DNA of 36,615 bases from Deltaproteobacteria bacterium ADurb.Bin207 (GCA_002070115.1 MWCO01000062.1:1-36615), one strand, 5' to 3'; counted from the first letter of the stretch, positions 25,045 through 34,569 are shown. The notes: generated from the sequence alone by a model not told the origin. Translations and numbers: made by a program.

Positions 25045-25078
25045 GCATAACTAGTTGAATTGATTATATTTTATTATG
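25045..25078 (+). repeat. AT-rich intergenic element, copy G
   Basis: Begins GCATAACTAGTTGAATTGAT and ends TTATTATG before ATTCCCC. It shows the best preserved left end of the family and lies between two minus-strand genes. Confidence 0.55.
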
Positions 25079-25174
25079 ATTCCCCTAGTACGAGGGGTAC
25101 GGGAAGACGGTTGGGAGGGATGCCGATGGGCTGGGGAGGCGAGGTAGGCTGACCTTGGGCCCGGCGCCGGCGGG

Positions 25175-26575
25175 TTACTTGGTTTTTCCAGCGCTTTTGA
25201 CGGCATCCACGGCTTGGGAAGCGGTCTGTAACGCGCTGCGGACACCGGGGACTGGTACGAGATCCGAGGCGAGTTGCAGCACTTTCGAGGCATCGCCGTT
25301 TTTGAGGGCGGCCACGCCTTCGAGAGCAAGTTTGACTTGAGCAACGCCGGGGATGGATCCTAAAAGGCCCATCAACCCGCCCGAGCTGCTTTCTTGCGCT
25401 GCATTGGCGGAGCCTCCGGTCAGCCGCTGCAGAACGTCGGGGCTCAAGGAACCATCAGGATTGGCACTTGCTTTGGCCTCTTTGCACTTGGCGGGACCGA
25501 CCATGGTATCCGGGGGCAAGGCTTCGCCGCGGGCACACTTTTCGAGGTCCGCCTTATACTTTTCATTGGTCTGAGCCATCAATTCGGTGGCGCTCAACGC
25601 TTTGGTGGCGCTGGCGGCCTGGGCGAACATGCCATCGAGTTGCGCCTTGTATTTGGCTTCGTATTCCTGATCACCGAAGGTTTTTCGCATCTGCTCTTCG
25701 TAGGTTTTTTGCGAAGCCTCCACGTTCTGAGCGAAATGGTCCACATACGTTTTCGCATCCTCCAAGGAGGCTTGCCCTTGCAACGGGATTGCTTCGATCC
25801 CCGCCTTCGCCACATCGTCAATCAGGGAGGGGTCCGCACCATGGTTGACGACCGCTTGATAGGTGGCCATCAGGGCCATACTCAGGGCAGCCACAGCCTC
25901 CCGACGGCTCTGTCTTTCCATGAGTTGCCGCACCATTTCATAATCCTGGTCGGTCCATTGCATTTCCATCTGGCGACGGGATCGGATCATGCCGGCCACG
26001 GTGGTCATGGTAGTCATCGAGCCGGTGGTGACCATCCATCCGGCATTCATCGCGGGAGTGGTAGCCAGGCGGACCTGCGCTTTGAGGTCATTGATTTTCT
26101 GGACGTGCTGCACGCCATCCTGCAGGAACTTGATTTCTGCCTGGGTAGCTTTTTTGCTAGCCATTTTTGGCCCGATTTCTTGCGCTCGCTTGGAATAGGA
26201 GTCCTCGAGCTGCATGAACTGGTTGGCAACTGGCTTGCCTTGCGCATCAAGGACCGGGCTGATCGATAGCTCGATCTTGGCCGCGCGAACCTCTTTGATG
26301 GCTTGCGAAGCCGGCATCGGCATGGGACCGCCCGCAAAGGAAGCTTCCTGTCCGACGGCCGCCTTCATGGCCTTCTCGATCTCCGCCTGGTTCTTATCGA
26401 TTTCTTCGTCCATTTGCTTCTGGGCCGCAAGGACCATCTCATCCCCCTGCCGCACCATCGCCTTGGATTCCTCCGGAATGGCAGAGCCCGACGGCTCTTG
26501 CGCAGGCTGCTGGGGAGGAAAACATCCGCCCGCCAATACGGCAACCACCAACGCACCCAATCGAATATGACGCAT
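25175..26575 (-). CDS. Met-rich putative lipoprotein of unknown function
   Basis: I do not recognise this 466-residue protein. A lipoprotein signal (RHIRLGALVVAVLAGGC) precedes a Pro/Gln-rich linker. Residues of about 25-330 are mostly helical and rich in Met, Gln, Lys and Glu, with probable coiled-coil stretches. A central segment (GWMVTTGSMTTMTTVAGMI) is weakly hydrophobic and very Met/Thr-rich. The C-terminus has two hydrophobic helices (GLMGLLGSIPGVAQVKLALE and LVPVPGVRSALQTA). The ATG at 26575 is chosen because AAGGAGGG lies 6 nt upstream; the adjacent ATG at 26578 is the alternative. It follows the S9 peptidase gene by 23 bp, so both probably share a transcript and may work on the same envelope process. 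Confidence 0.7.
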   Translation of the reverse strand: MRHIRLGALVVAVLAGGCFPPQQPAQEPSGSAIPEESKAMVRQGDEMVLAAQKQMDEEIDKNQAEIEKAMKAAVGQEASFAGGPMPMPASQAIKEVRAAKIELSISPVLDAQGKPVANQFMQLEDSYSKRAQEIGPKMASKKATQAEIKFLQDGVQHVQKINDLKAQVRLATTPAMNAGWMVTTGSMTTMTTVAGMIRSRRQMEMQWTDQDYEMVRQLMERQSRREAVAALSMALMATYQAVVNHGADPSLIDDVAKAGIEAIPLQGQASLEDAKTYVDHFAQNVEASQKTYEEQMRKTFGDQEYEAKYKAQLDGMFAQAASATKALSATELMAQTNEKYKADLEKCARGEALPPDTMVGPAKCKEAKASANPDGSLSPDVLQRLTGGSANAAQESSSGGLMGLLGSIPGVAQVKLALEGVAALKNGDASKVLQLASDLVPVPGVRSALQTASQAVDAVKSAGKTK

Positions 26576-26598
26576 CATGAGCCCTCCTTGATCAATCA

Positions 26599-28719
26599 TT
26601 ATTTTCCAGGCGTTTTGTTCGTTGGCAGTGCCCCTGGCAAACCATAAATGGCCTCCGCTCCAACCGGCACTGTCAAACTCGACCCATTGAAATCGTTTCC
26701 GATCGGGTCATATGGGCCTTGCAAACACTGCGCAAGAAAAATCTCCGCAATGGCGTTGAACGACATTCGATTTTCCGCGCGCACAAACCCATGCCCCTCG
26801 TCCGGATATAATATATAAGTCACCGGAATATCCTTTTTTTGCATGGCCTTCACGATTTGGTCGGATTCGGATTGCTTGACCCGCGGATCGTTGGCGCCTT
26901 GACCAATCAACAAAGGACGCAAAATCTTATCCACCCGAAAAAGCGGTGAACGCTCCCGCAGCAGCGCCCTGCCCGACTCCGTACGATGGTCCCCCACCCG
27001 CTTGGTGAACATCTCGATCATCGGCTCCCAATAAGGCGGAATGGTTTGCAATAGCGTGAGCAGATTCGATGGGCCGACGATATCCACACCACAAGCAAAA
27101 ACCTCGGGTGTAAATGTCAGTCCCACCAAGGTGGCATATCCACCATAACTTCCGCCCATGATAGCCACTTTATCAGGAATTGCCACCTTCTCGTCGATGG
27201 CCCATCGCACGGCATCCAGCAGGTCATCGTGCATTTTCGCCGCCCATTGCTTATCCCCCGCATTCACGAAGCGCTTGCCAAATCCCGTGGAACCACGATA
27301 GTTTACACTCAATACGGCATACCCACGGTTCGCGAGCCATTGATGATACGAATCGTATCCCCACTCGTCTCTCGACCAAGGCCCCCCATGGACGAAAAGC
27401 ACCAGGGGAAGCGGCGAAGACGGATGAATGCCCCCTTGCGGATTGGAATCCACGGGAAGCGTTAGATAACTCACCAATTCCAACCCATCCCGTGACCGAA
27501 TCACGACCGGATGCATCTTCGCCAACCGCAATCCCTCCAACGAAGAGCGGGAGGTAAAAAGAAAGGTCACTTTTTTATCCTTGCGATCATAACGAGCATA
27601 ACGCGTGGGACCATCATCCAGCTCGTACGCCACCACCCATCGCTCATTATCCAACGACCTATCCACCACACTCAAATCCCCCGGATAAGCCGTTTTGAGA
27701 ACCTCCATATCCGGCCGAATATCCGGATCGACGATCTGCCACGCCACTCGCTCGTAGTTCGACGATGCAGCCTGCACCTTCTGCGTCCGGGGATGAACGA
27801 GCACGTTTTGCACATCCGCTTTCTCATCCTGCGCCAACAACGTCGCCTTGTGGGTAGCCAAATTGAACTCGAAAAGCGCCGCGGTATTCCTTTGCCGGCT
27901 GTCCACCATCACCATGTTCCGCCCCTGCGGGTCGAGCGTGAAAGGACCGGTCGTCAGTACATCCTCGTGGGGCACGACAAACATCGGCTCCTCGCGTTTT
28001 TTCCCCACCGCCGTCAGATCGAAGTACGCGTCGCTCCCATCCGGCTGCTGTTTGATGCCAACCCGCAACCGAAAGCCATCATCGGCAAGAAATCCAGAAA
28101 ACCTCTCCTCGTTTTTATATACGAGTTGACGCTTACCCGTCGTCACGTCGATCCGATACACATCGTGCCATTTGGGATCCCTATCGTTCAATCCCACCAA
28201 GACCTCCCGAGGATGCTGCGGGCTGGCGTGCAGCAGATTGGCTTGCACGTCTTTGTCGGGACTCAGCACCCGTTGGGCGCCCGACTCCACATCCAACGCG
28301 ATAAGGTACCAGTTTTCATCTCCGCCCTTGTCTTTCGAAAATACGATATGTTTATTGTCATAGGCCCACTGATAGCGAGTAATGCTGCGCTCGGTTTCGG
28401 AGGTGAGGGGACGGGCGTTTCGATGATCGAGGGCAGGAGCAACCCAAAGGTTGAGCACCCCATCCTTGGGCGCCAGGAAGCTCAACCACTTTCCATCGTG
28501 ACTGAGACGCACCCGCGCCCGGTCGGGATCGCCAAACAATACCTTGCGCGGAATGAGAGACGTATCCTGCCTGGGAATGGACGTCATGGGCGTGGAAGGC
28601 CCGGTCACCGCCGAAGCCGAAGTCGAAGGCGCAGGGGAAGGCAATGGCGTCAAAGCCGGCGAGGAACCGCCACAGGCGGCCACCAGCAGACACAGAAACG
28701 GGGTGGCAAATGTCTTCAT
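26599..28719 (-). CDS. S9-family serine peptidase lipoprotein (prolyl oligopeptidase-like)
   Basis: A secreted serine peptidase of 706 residues. The lipobox is LVAAC (Cys16), followed by a Pro/Ser/Thr linker. Residues of about 55-400 form repeated WD/propeller-like blades (for example SHDGKWLSF and LDPQGRNMVM). The C-terminal alpha/beta-hydrolase domain starts with LVLFVHGGP and YRGSTGFGK. The triad is visible: Ser524 in GGSYGGYA, Asp611 in GANDPRV and His643 in DEGHGF. This order is typical of dipeptidyl aminopeptidase/acylaminoacyl-peptidase types. The ATG at 28719 fits the signal peptide; the frame extends 24 residues upstream without signal features. It is the first gene of a probable pair with the Met-rich lipoprotein and is expected to degrade peptides in the envelope. 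Confidence 0.92.
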   Translation of the reverse strand: MKTFATPFLCLLVAACGGSSPALTPLPSPAPSTSASAVTGPSTPMTSIPRQDTSLIPRKVLFGDPDRARVRLSHDGKWLSFLAPKDGVLNLWVAPALDHRNARPLTSETERSITRYQWAYDNKHIVFSKDKGGDENWYLIALDVESGAQRVLSPDKDVQANLLHASPQHPREVLVGLNDRDPKWHDVYRIDVTTGKRQLVYKNEERFSGFLADDGFRLRVGIKQQPDGSDAYFDLTAVGKKREEPMFVVPHEDVLTTGPFTLDPQGRNMVMVDSRQRNTAALFEFNLATHKATLLAQDEKADVQNVLVHPRTQKVQAASSNYERVAWQIVDPDIRPDMEVLKTAYPGDLSVVDRSLDNERWVVAYELDDGPTRYARYDRKDKKVTFLFTSRSSLEGLRLAKMHPVVIRSRDGLELVSYLTLPVDSNPQGGIHPSSPLPLVLFVHGGPWSRDEWGYDSYHQWLANRGYAVLSVNYRGSTGFGKRFVNAGDKQWAAKMHDDLLDAVRWAIDEKVAIPDKVAIMGGSYGGYATLVGLTFTPEVFACGVDIVGPSNLLTLLQTIPPYWEPMIEMFTKRVGDHRTESGRALLRERSPLFRVDKILRPLLIGQGANDPRVKQSESDQIVKAMQKKDIPVTYILYPDEGHGFVRAENRMSFNAIAEIFLAQCLQGPYDPIGNDFNGSSLTVPVGAEAIYGLPGALPTNKTPGK

Positions 28720-28797
28720 GCGCGAGGTATTCGCGCGAAAATGTTCTGAAGGCAAGCGTCGACCCGCGCCAAAATCAATGGACGACCACAAAGGCTC

Positions 28798-29598
28798 TCA
28801 TTGACCGCGGTCGGTGGATTCGAAAATTCTATCCGCCGAGGCCGCGACGAACCCTTGGTACAATTCGCCGTCCGGGCCCGGGTAGCGACGGGCAAACTCA
28901 TAATAACACCCAGGAATCGGATGGATCCCGTCGTCGAAAGCCACGTCGATCGTATTCGCCAACACCGAGGATTGCTCGAGGAGCACGGCGGCGGAACCTT
29001 TGATTTTCCCGCCGGAGTCGTTGAGTACGAATCCTTGGGCCTCCAAAAAATCATTGACCTGCTGCAGGGATTGAAACGTCCGCAGCGCATTGACCATGAC
29101 CGTGAAGTGGTTGGGGCGGAACCCATGGGCCGCCACCCAGGCAGCGTATTCACTGGCCTCGCGCAATCGCGTATAGACGTCGTAGCTCAAGTTCCAGGGA
29201 CGTCCCACCATGCAAAAGTCCTGTCGCTCGGGCAGCGATGGGTCCATCTGCGCCACGAGTCCCGTCACCATCTCCCGCACCTCGGGGGGAAATAGCTCCA
29301 CTTGCAGCTCGCTTACGAAGACTTTCGGGAGCCCCGGCGCTTCGAAATGCTTCGCCACTAGCTTCTTATTCGGAAACGAATAGGTTCCCCGAGGCTGATA
29401 GCCGCCACGCACGAAAGGTTCGGCCAGCACGTCGATACCGATGCCAGGCAAGTTGAAGGTGCGAAGCGCAATATGGTCGTTGACCACCTCTTCCCCGCGA
29501 TCCGCAAAGAGCCTGGCAATGCGGTCCGCTTGCGGATTGAGACGGATATAATCGCGCCACATGGCCGCGAGCAAATCGTTGATAGTCATTGAATTCAT
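28798..29598 (-). CDS. DUF1338 / HglS-like 2-oxoadipate dioxygenase-decarboxylase family protein
   Basis: A 266-residue protein of the DUF1338 family. A characterised member, HglS of Pseudomonas putida, uses Fe(II) and O2 to convert 2-oxoadipate to D-2-hydroxyglutarate in lysine catabolism; this is the short form. Candidate metal ligands are His42 (NDHIALRTF), His164 (NHFTV) and Glu234 (CYYEFARR). The N-terminal LDR-like core PRGTYSFPNKKLVAKHF is also typical. GGAG lies 9 nt before the ATG at 29598; an ATG at 29613 overlaps the upstream stop (TGATG). The pairing with a GlcD-type dehydrogenase, whose family includes D-2-hydroxyglutarate dehydrogenases, supports the proposed step, but other 2-oxoacids are possible. 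Confidence 0.85.
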   Translation of the reverse strand: MNSMTINDLLAAMWRDYIRLNPQADRIARLFADRGEEVVNDHIALRTFNLPGIGIDVLAEPFVRGGYQPRGTYSFPNKKLVAKHFEAPGLPKVFVSELQVELFPPEVREMVTGLVAQMDPSLPERQDFCMVGRPWNLSYDVYTRLREASEYAAWVAAHGFRPNHFTVMVNALRTFQSLQQVNDFLEAQGFVLNDSGGKIKGSAAVLLEQSSVLANTIDVAFDDGIHPIPGCYYEFARRYPGPDGELYQGFVAASADRIFESTDRGQ

Positions 29599-29612
29599 TA
29601 CCTTTTTCTCCA

Positions 29613-31238
29613 TCACGGATCCCACAGGATCCCCCGACCCAGCCGCCCCTTGGGGTCCAACGCACGCTTGATGCGCTTCATTTCCTCGATGACCCCTTGC
29701 CCCCAATACATGGATAACATTTGCTTCTTCCACGGATGTTTGCCCACCCCATGCTCCGACAACGGACAGCCTCCCAACGCTTTGGCTTCCTGCGCCAACT
29801 CCCATAACGCTTGTTTGGCCCTTGGCATATCCGCTGCCTGCCGAGGCAGCCCGTTGGGATGCACGTTCCCGTCGGAAATATGCCCGAAAATCACGACATC
29901 GACCCCGTGCTGGCGAAATACCTCATCATATCGCCCGAGCATGTGGGCGAAATGGTCCATCGGGACGATCATGTCACCTGCAACTTTATGAATTTCTTTA
30001 TCTTTTTCATGTTGCGCCCGCAGATAATCGCTGATGTCAAGCGGAATGGCCTCCCTAATCGCCGCTAGCTGGCGCTTCCTTCTCGAATCCGAAGGCAAGG
30101 CCAGTTCGGTATGTTCCACCACCTCATGAGCCATCAACACCGCCATCAACTCGCCAATGCCCTCGACAGCTTCTTTGCCTTCATGGACGGCAGCCAGGCG
30201 TTCCAGGATCTCATCATGGGAAAGGGTTTTATCGATTTCTTGTTCGAAGAGCAGGCAAGCGACGGCCCCCGGGGGCACATCAACCCCGTGTTCTGCCAAT
30301 TTGCCGCTATTTCGCAGCATTTGCAGGCAGCGGGCGTCGAAATATTCGATGGCCCGCACGTCCATCCCCGGGGTTTTGGCGGCCCAGGCGGCCAGAGAGC
30401 GCTGTCGAAGATCGGTCACCAACGCCAGGGTATCCGCCACGGAATGCAAGAAACATAGACCCGTAAGCACCGAAGGTCGGGGCACGAGCCGCACTTCGAT
30501 CTCGGTCACGATACCCAGGGTTCCCTCACTTCCGATGAAAAGGTCAATCAGGTCCCAGGGGCGCTTCCCATAATACCCGACCGAGCTTTTTTTCAGCGCT
30601 GGGCTCTCATAGCTCGGCACGTCGAACTCGATGGGCACGCTGGCTTCGATACGTACGCGGTCCGAGGGCTCGAGCACGCATTGTCCCCTTCGAAGTTCGA
30701 GGACATCGCCGCTTGCCAGCACGATACGCAGTCGCTCGACCCAATCGCGGGTGGTGCCGTACTTGAACGTGGCCGCTCCCGCGGCGTTGGTCGCCACATT
30801 GCCTCCCAAGCTGGCGCCATCGTGGGTGGGAGCCGGTGGATAATAAAGGTCTTCGTCGGCAAGGGCAGCCTGCAATTCGGATAGGGTGAGTCCCGCTCCC
30901 ACCACCGCACGAAGGTTGGCGGGATCCACCCGCAGCGATGTCATTTTTTTCGTGGAAATGACGATATCGTCACTCGGAGTGGCTCCTCCCGTCAGGCTGG
31001 TCAATGCCCCTTGCACGATCACGGCGGCGGCGGGATTGTCACGAAGCCAGCGAGCGAGCTGGCCTTCGGAGGAAGGAACGGCGAGGCCAGCGGCCCCCGA
31101 GCCTTCGAGGGCGCCGGCATCTTTTGCGATCGGGGCCAGTTCGTCCGGATCCGTACTCACCGAAAGCGGCGCGGGTCGACCCTGCGGATCGAGGGATGGA
31201 TCGTCGGGGGTGAGGGCGTAAATCGTTCGAATTGCCAT
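29613..31238 (-). CDS. GlcD-type FAD-binding dehydrogenase (D-2-hydroxyacid dehydrogenase)
   Basis: A flavin dehydrogenase of 541 residues in the GlcD/D-lactate/D-2-hydroxyglutarate group. The PCMH FAD-binding fold is seen in VQGALTSLTGGATP (75-88) and DGASLGGNVATNAAG (140-154), then GSEGTLGIVTEIEVRL. The metal-binding site reads GHISDGNVH (His454, His461) in place of the usual GHxGDGNxH. EHGVGK (496-501) and RALDPKGRLGRG complete the C-terminal pattern. The stop overlaps the possible 29613 start of the DUF1338 gene, so the two are likely coupled. The most economical role is oxidation of the D-2-hydroxyglutarate made by that enzyme to 2-oxoglutarate; D-lactate or glycolate are alternatives. 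The electron acceptor cannot be told from sequence. Confidence 0.88.
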   Translation of the reverse strand: MAIRTIYALTPDDPSLDPQGRPAPLSVSTDPDELAPIAKDAGALEGSGAAGLAVPSSEGQLARWLRDNPAAAVIVQGALTSLTGGATPSDDIVISTKKMTSLRVDPANLRAVVGAGLTLSELQAALADEDLYYPPAPTHDGASLGGNVATNAAGAATFKYGTTRDWVERLRIVLASGDVLELRRGQCVLEPSDRVRIEASVPIEFDVPSYESPALKKSSVGYYGKRPWDLIDLFIGSEGTLGIVTEIEVRLVPRPSVLTGLCFLHSVADTLALVTDLRQRSLAAWAAKTPGMDVRAIEYFDARCLQMLRNSGKLAEHGVDVPPGAVACLLFEQEIDKTLSHDEILERLAAVHEGKEAVEGIGELMAVLMAHEVVEHTELALPSDSRRKRQLAAIREAIPLDISDYLRAQHEKDKEIHKVAGDMIVPMDHFAHMLGRYDEVFRQHGVDVVIFGHISDGNVHPNGLPRQAADMPRAKQALWELAQEAKALGGCPLSEHGVGKHPWKKQMLSMYWGQGVIEEMKRIKRALDPKGRLGRGILWDP

Positions 31239-31399
31239 GATACCAAGCGGGTGATGCGTGAGCGAATTGGATGCCGGAAAAAAAGATAGGTTGCGGCTAT
31301 GCCCGATGATTCATCCCGCCCCGGACAATGCCTGCAAAATCGCCCAAGGACACGTCGACGAGCGCGCGCCTTCGGGCTCGTCGTTCCCCTCGCACCGAC

Positions 31400-32719
31400 T
31401 TACTTCACCTCGGTGGGACAGCCATAGGCGACTTCGATCCGGCCATTTTTTTCCACGCCAACCACGCTTTGCGCAACATCACAAGACGCGGGGCAGAGAA
31501 TGACTCGCTTCGGATCCGATTCGTCGTCGTAATACCATCCGCCGCTCGCATCACAGGCTTGCGGTCCGGCGACTTTGAACACCGGGATTTCTTGCTCTTG
31601 CCCGTTGGGTTGGTCATCGACGATGCGAACGTTGACGGCAGCCGGATTGATGGGGCCATCGTCGGGGGGAGGGATTTCGAATTCACAATCGATTTTCGAC
31701 GTTGCGATCACCGCTTGCGCGATGCTTTCGAAAAAGGGTGTCCAAGCGGTGGCACCATCGCAGATCTTCGCGCGGACACCGCCGGTTTTTTGCACCAACT
31801 CGGTGTACGTGGGGCCGGAGCTGGGCGGTTGTTTACTATCCGGATACGTACACTTGACCCCCGGATCCGTGTCGTCGCCCCATCCATACAGCCCGTGAAA
31901 AAGATAATCTTCGAACACGGCCCCGCGACTGGCATGAAGAATTCCTGGTGGAAGCACGTACTTGCTGTTGTTGGGATTCGTTCCGCCCGGGAATGTTTCA
32001 AAATAGCTCGCACTCAACCGGGAGTTGTCATCGGTCACCACCACGATCGACTTGGTGGCTTCAGGCCGCAACCATTGTGCCCAGGGCTCTCCCCCTCGTT
32101 CTTCTCCCTCGGCATAACCCTGGGTTTGATCGAGCGTGCCCAAAAACTGTTCGAGCGGTTGCGTACTGCGAATGTCGATGCTCGATTGGAAGTAGCGCTG
32201 TCCGTTGCCGCAATCATCGTCGCCCGCCAACGGAGGCGGAATGCATACCCCATAGCGCTTGCCCACGGGTAAGGTCACGGGATTGATTTTGCTGCGAAGA
32301 GACAGCATGATCACACGAAAATCGATGGTGGTGGAGGCCACGAGGTTCGCGAAATCATTGAGCCCCTGGGTCAGCTCATCGATCGCGGGTTTCATGCTCG
32401 CGGAGTTGTCCACGACCCAGATGATATCGACCGGAAGCGGATAGGTGGGAGCTTCCGCCACCGTGGTGGCGCAGGCAGAATCGGGGTCCCAGGGCCCCTG
32501 CTCGCTCGAGACGTCGAGAGCCACGAAAGCATCCTCGTCCGCTGGCTCATCGATATCAGCCATGTCCTCGACCACATCCGCACCGGCGTCGACAGGCGAT
32601 TCGGCATCTGGGACCGTCGTACCAGCCGGATCCTCGACCCCTCGAGCACTACAACCAACGATGGTCACCACACTGCATAAGCTCAAGAAAAGGCCAAAGC
32701 CAACGCGATGATACGGCAT
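31400..32719 (-). CDS. vWA-like lipoprotein with MIDAS motif
   Basis: A surface lipoprotein of 439 residues. The signal peptide ends TIVGC (Cys23), then an acidic linker of about 55 residues rich in Asp, Glu, Ala and Pro. The body starts as a von Willebrand A-like domain: LPVDIIWVVDNSASM holds a MIDAS motif DxSxS (Asp104, Ser106, Ser108) after a hydrophobic strand, with SIVVVTDDNS as a later core strand. Scattered cysteine pairs (CIPPP, DDDC, KC, KIC, IDC, ACDA, LCPASCD) suggest a disulfide-rich exported fold. Such proteins are common in Myxococcota, with unknown ligands. The ATG at 32719 is chosen for the signal peptide; the frame runs 38 residues further upstream without one. It is divergent from the next lipoprotein gene. 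Confidence 0.8.
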   Translation of the reverse strand: MPYHRVGFGLFLSLCSVVTIVGCSARGVEDPAGTTVPDAESPVDAGADVVEDMADIDEPADEDAFVALDVSSEQGPWDPDSACATTVAEAPTYPLPVDIIWVVDNSASMKPAIDELTQGLNDFANLVASTTIDFRVIMLSLRSKINPVTLPVGKRYGVCIPPPLAGDDDCGNGQRYFQSSIDIRSTQPLEQFLGTLDQTQGYAEGEERGGEPWAQWLRPEATKSIVVVTDDNSRLSASYFETFPGGTNPNNSKYVLPPGILHASRGAVFEDYLFHGLYGWGDDTDPGVKCTYPDSKQPPSSGPTYTELVQKTGGVRAKICDGATAWTPFFESIAQAVIATSKIDCEFEIPPPDDGPINPAAVNVRIVDDQPNGQEQEIPVFKVAGPQACDASGGWYYDDESDPKRVILCPASCDVAQSVVGVEKNGRIEVAYGCPTEVK

Positions 32720-32831
32720 GAAAGGCAGTGTAGTACACGGCTCGTCAATCGGGTAGGAATCCAAAGCCAGATGCGATGATGAGAAGGCGATGATGAAACG
32801 GAACCGCGGGCGCGAAGCGGGGCCGCAAATC

Positions 32832-32868
32832 ATATAACTAGATAATATTATTTAATATTTTGTTATGC
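32832..32868 (+). repeat. AT-rich intergenic element, copy H
   Basis: Begins ATATAACTAG and ends GTTATGC before CTCC, with an internal AATATT...AATATT palindrome. It lies in a divergent promoter region, which argues against all copies being terminators. Confidence 0.55.
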
Positions 32869-32967
32869 CTCCACGATGCTAGGCCCCCGAAAAACACCGT
32901 CATGAAACAAACCGAGATACGGAGCGAGCCCATTTCCCAATCATCGAAGCTGTATTAGGGAGGAAGC

Positions 32968-34536
32968 ATGCGAATCCTTGGGACGATCATGCTTGCGGGG
33001 CTGCTGTGGGGCTGCGGCTCGGCTTCTGCTTCCGCACCGAAAACACCGACAGCTCCCCAACCCGATGACGGAGCCACCACAACACCCCTGCGACCATCGT
33101 CGAAAGGGTTACCGGTAGCTCATGGTGCGGTTCCCGCGGCACCATCGCAGTGTGAGGCGTATTCCCATGCGGTGGAGGAGGCGGGGGCTTGTGGTTCGGA
33201 TCGTTCGGAAACGTGGAATCGGTTGCTCGAGGCGTTGGAGGCCAGGGAGGAGACGCGGGATCGTCGGCTGGCCGCACTCGAGAATTGTGACGTATTTCCG
33301 AGGGGTTGGGTTCGAGCCGTGCGCGCGGAGCTGGCCCCTTTGGCATGCGGCGACGTGTTGGTGGAGCCATGGCTGGCGCATGTTTCGGCTTCGGAAGTCC
33401 GGCGAGACGTGCAGTTGTCGCTGATTGGGTTGGGGTTGGGAGCGCGGCTGTCACGCCTGGTGAACGAAGCTCCCCGCATCGAGCCGCCGTTCGACAAAGA
33501 GGGTTTCCATCGATTCATGAAAGAGCGTCTGAGGCCCTGGATTATCGAACAAGCGGCAGCGATCCAAGAGCTATCGCAAGAGGGGGCGCGTCTCGAAGGC
33601 TATGGTCGCGCGATTGTGGCGGTGGAAGCGGGCATGGCGGATATGCGGTTCGTGGACGTGATGCGGAGCATTCCGCTTCCGACAGAAATGGAAGCGGATC
33701 CCGAGATCAAAGATATCTATTACGGCACCCTGGACGAGGTGCTGGAGCCTCGAAAACAGCGAGGTCGGGATGCGGCGTTGGTGGGGTTGCGCGATTTGGC
33801 CGCCGTGGGGGTGTTGCGCGACGCGCGGGTGGATCGGGCGCGTGCGTTGTTGTCGAAGTTGTATGGGGGGCGGCGGATCGACGCGCTGGATGGTTTGCTT
33901 TTGCCCGCGATGCCGTCGTGGGAACCGGAAACGGTGGAGCAGCGCTTGGCGGTGAAGTTGCCGACGTTTTATGCGGGATTGTTGTTGACGGAGCTGAATC
34001 CAACGGATTTGGGCAATCTTCGCGCGTGGATGGAGCGGGGCATCCCAGCGTGGGGGTGGGAAAAGCTCGAGCAGAACGTGTGGACGGAGGAGGGGCGACG
34101 GCTTTGGGCGCGGGCCTTGGTGCTTTATGGACAGCGGTATTGGCGAAGCGGAGATTTTGCGCGAGCGTCGGCGCTGGTCAAACAGGACAAGACGCCGGAG
34201 GCTCGGCTGCTTTCCGCGTTGGCGGTGGCGCTGCAGGGAGGACCGAAGGATGCGGCGGAAATGATGGTCAGAGGGCCATTGTTGCCGGAAGGGGTGGGCA
34301 ACGTGGCGGACCTGGATGCGATCGCGCGTTCCAAAAGCCCTCTCGCGGCCATGGCATCGTATGATGCGGCCTACCTGCTTCAGCTCGTGCCTCCCCAGAC
34401 CCCGAGCGCGCCATTTTGGCGGTCCGTGGCAGAACGTTATGAATATGCCGCCCCTTTGCTCGAAGATCCCGCGTATCGCCGTGAGGCTAGCGACCGGGCC
34501 AAAGCCGCACGTCAGATAGCCGCTACGCTTCGTTGA
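32968..34536 (+). CDS. Large putative lipoprotein of unknown function
   Basis: A 522-residue protein I cannot assign. The signal [15 protein letters not shown] gives lipobox LWGC (Cys16), followed by a Thr/Pro/Ser-rich linker to about residue 60. A small Cys-containing segment ([16 protein letters not shown]) and two more cysteines (ENCDVF, LACGD) follow. The rest is long and helical, rich in Ala, Leu, Arg and Glu; paired helices such as [21 protein letters not shown] and [11 protein letters not shown] suggest TPR- or HEAT-like solenoid repeats. GGGAGG lies 4 nt before the ATG. Third positions are unusually rich in G (many GCG, GGG, TTG codons) compared with the neighbours. A short dispersed repeat begins just after the stop. 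Confidence 0.75.
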
Positions 34537-34543
34537 AGCGGGG

Positions 34544-34569
34544 GATAGGGAAAACCCACGCTGGCAAAA
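34544..34569 (+). repeat. Short dispersed repeat, copy 2
   Basis: GATAGGGA, AA, CC and ACGCTGGC followed by AA match 11084-11110 with a small length difference. It lies between the lipoprotein stop codon and the putative inverted-repeat element. Confidence 0.4.

Larger units (their letters stand above)
24908..25174. other. Spacer with AT-rich element and small hairpins
   Basis: No gene is seen. It contains AT-rich copy G, directly followed by a small hairpin (CCCCT, AGGGG at 25082-25097), and a GC palindrome CCGGCGCCGG at 25161-25170 just beyond the stop of the Met-rich lipoprotein gene, which may help end its transcript. Confidence 0.45.

Noticed and set aside
27511-28749. Plus-strand ORF of 412 codons inside the S9 peptidase gene
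   Set aside because: His/Arg/Ile-rich translation with no domain; the opposite strand has a complete catalytic triad and signal peptide.
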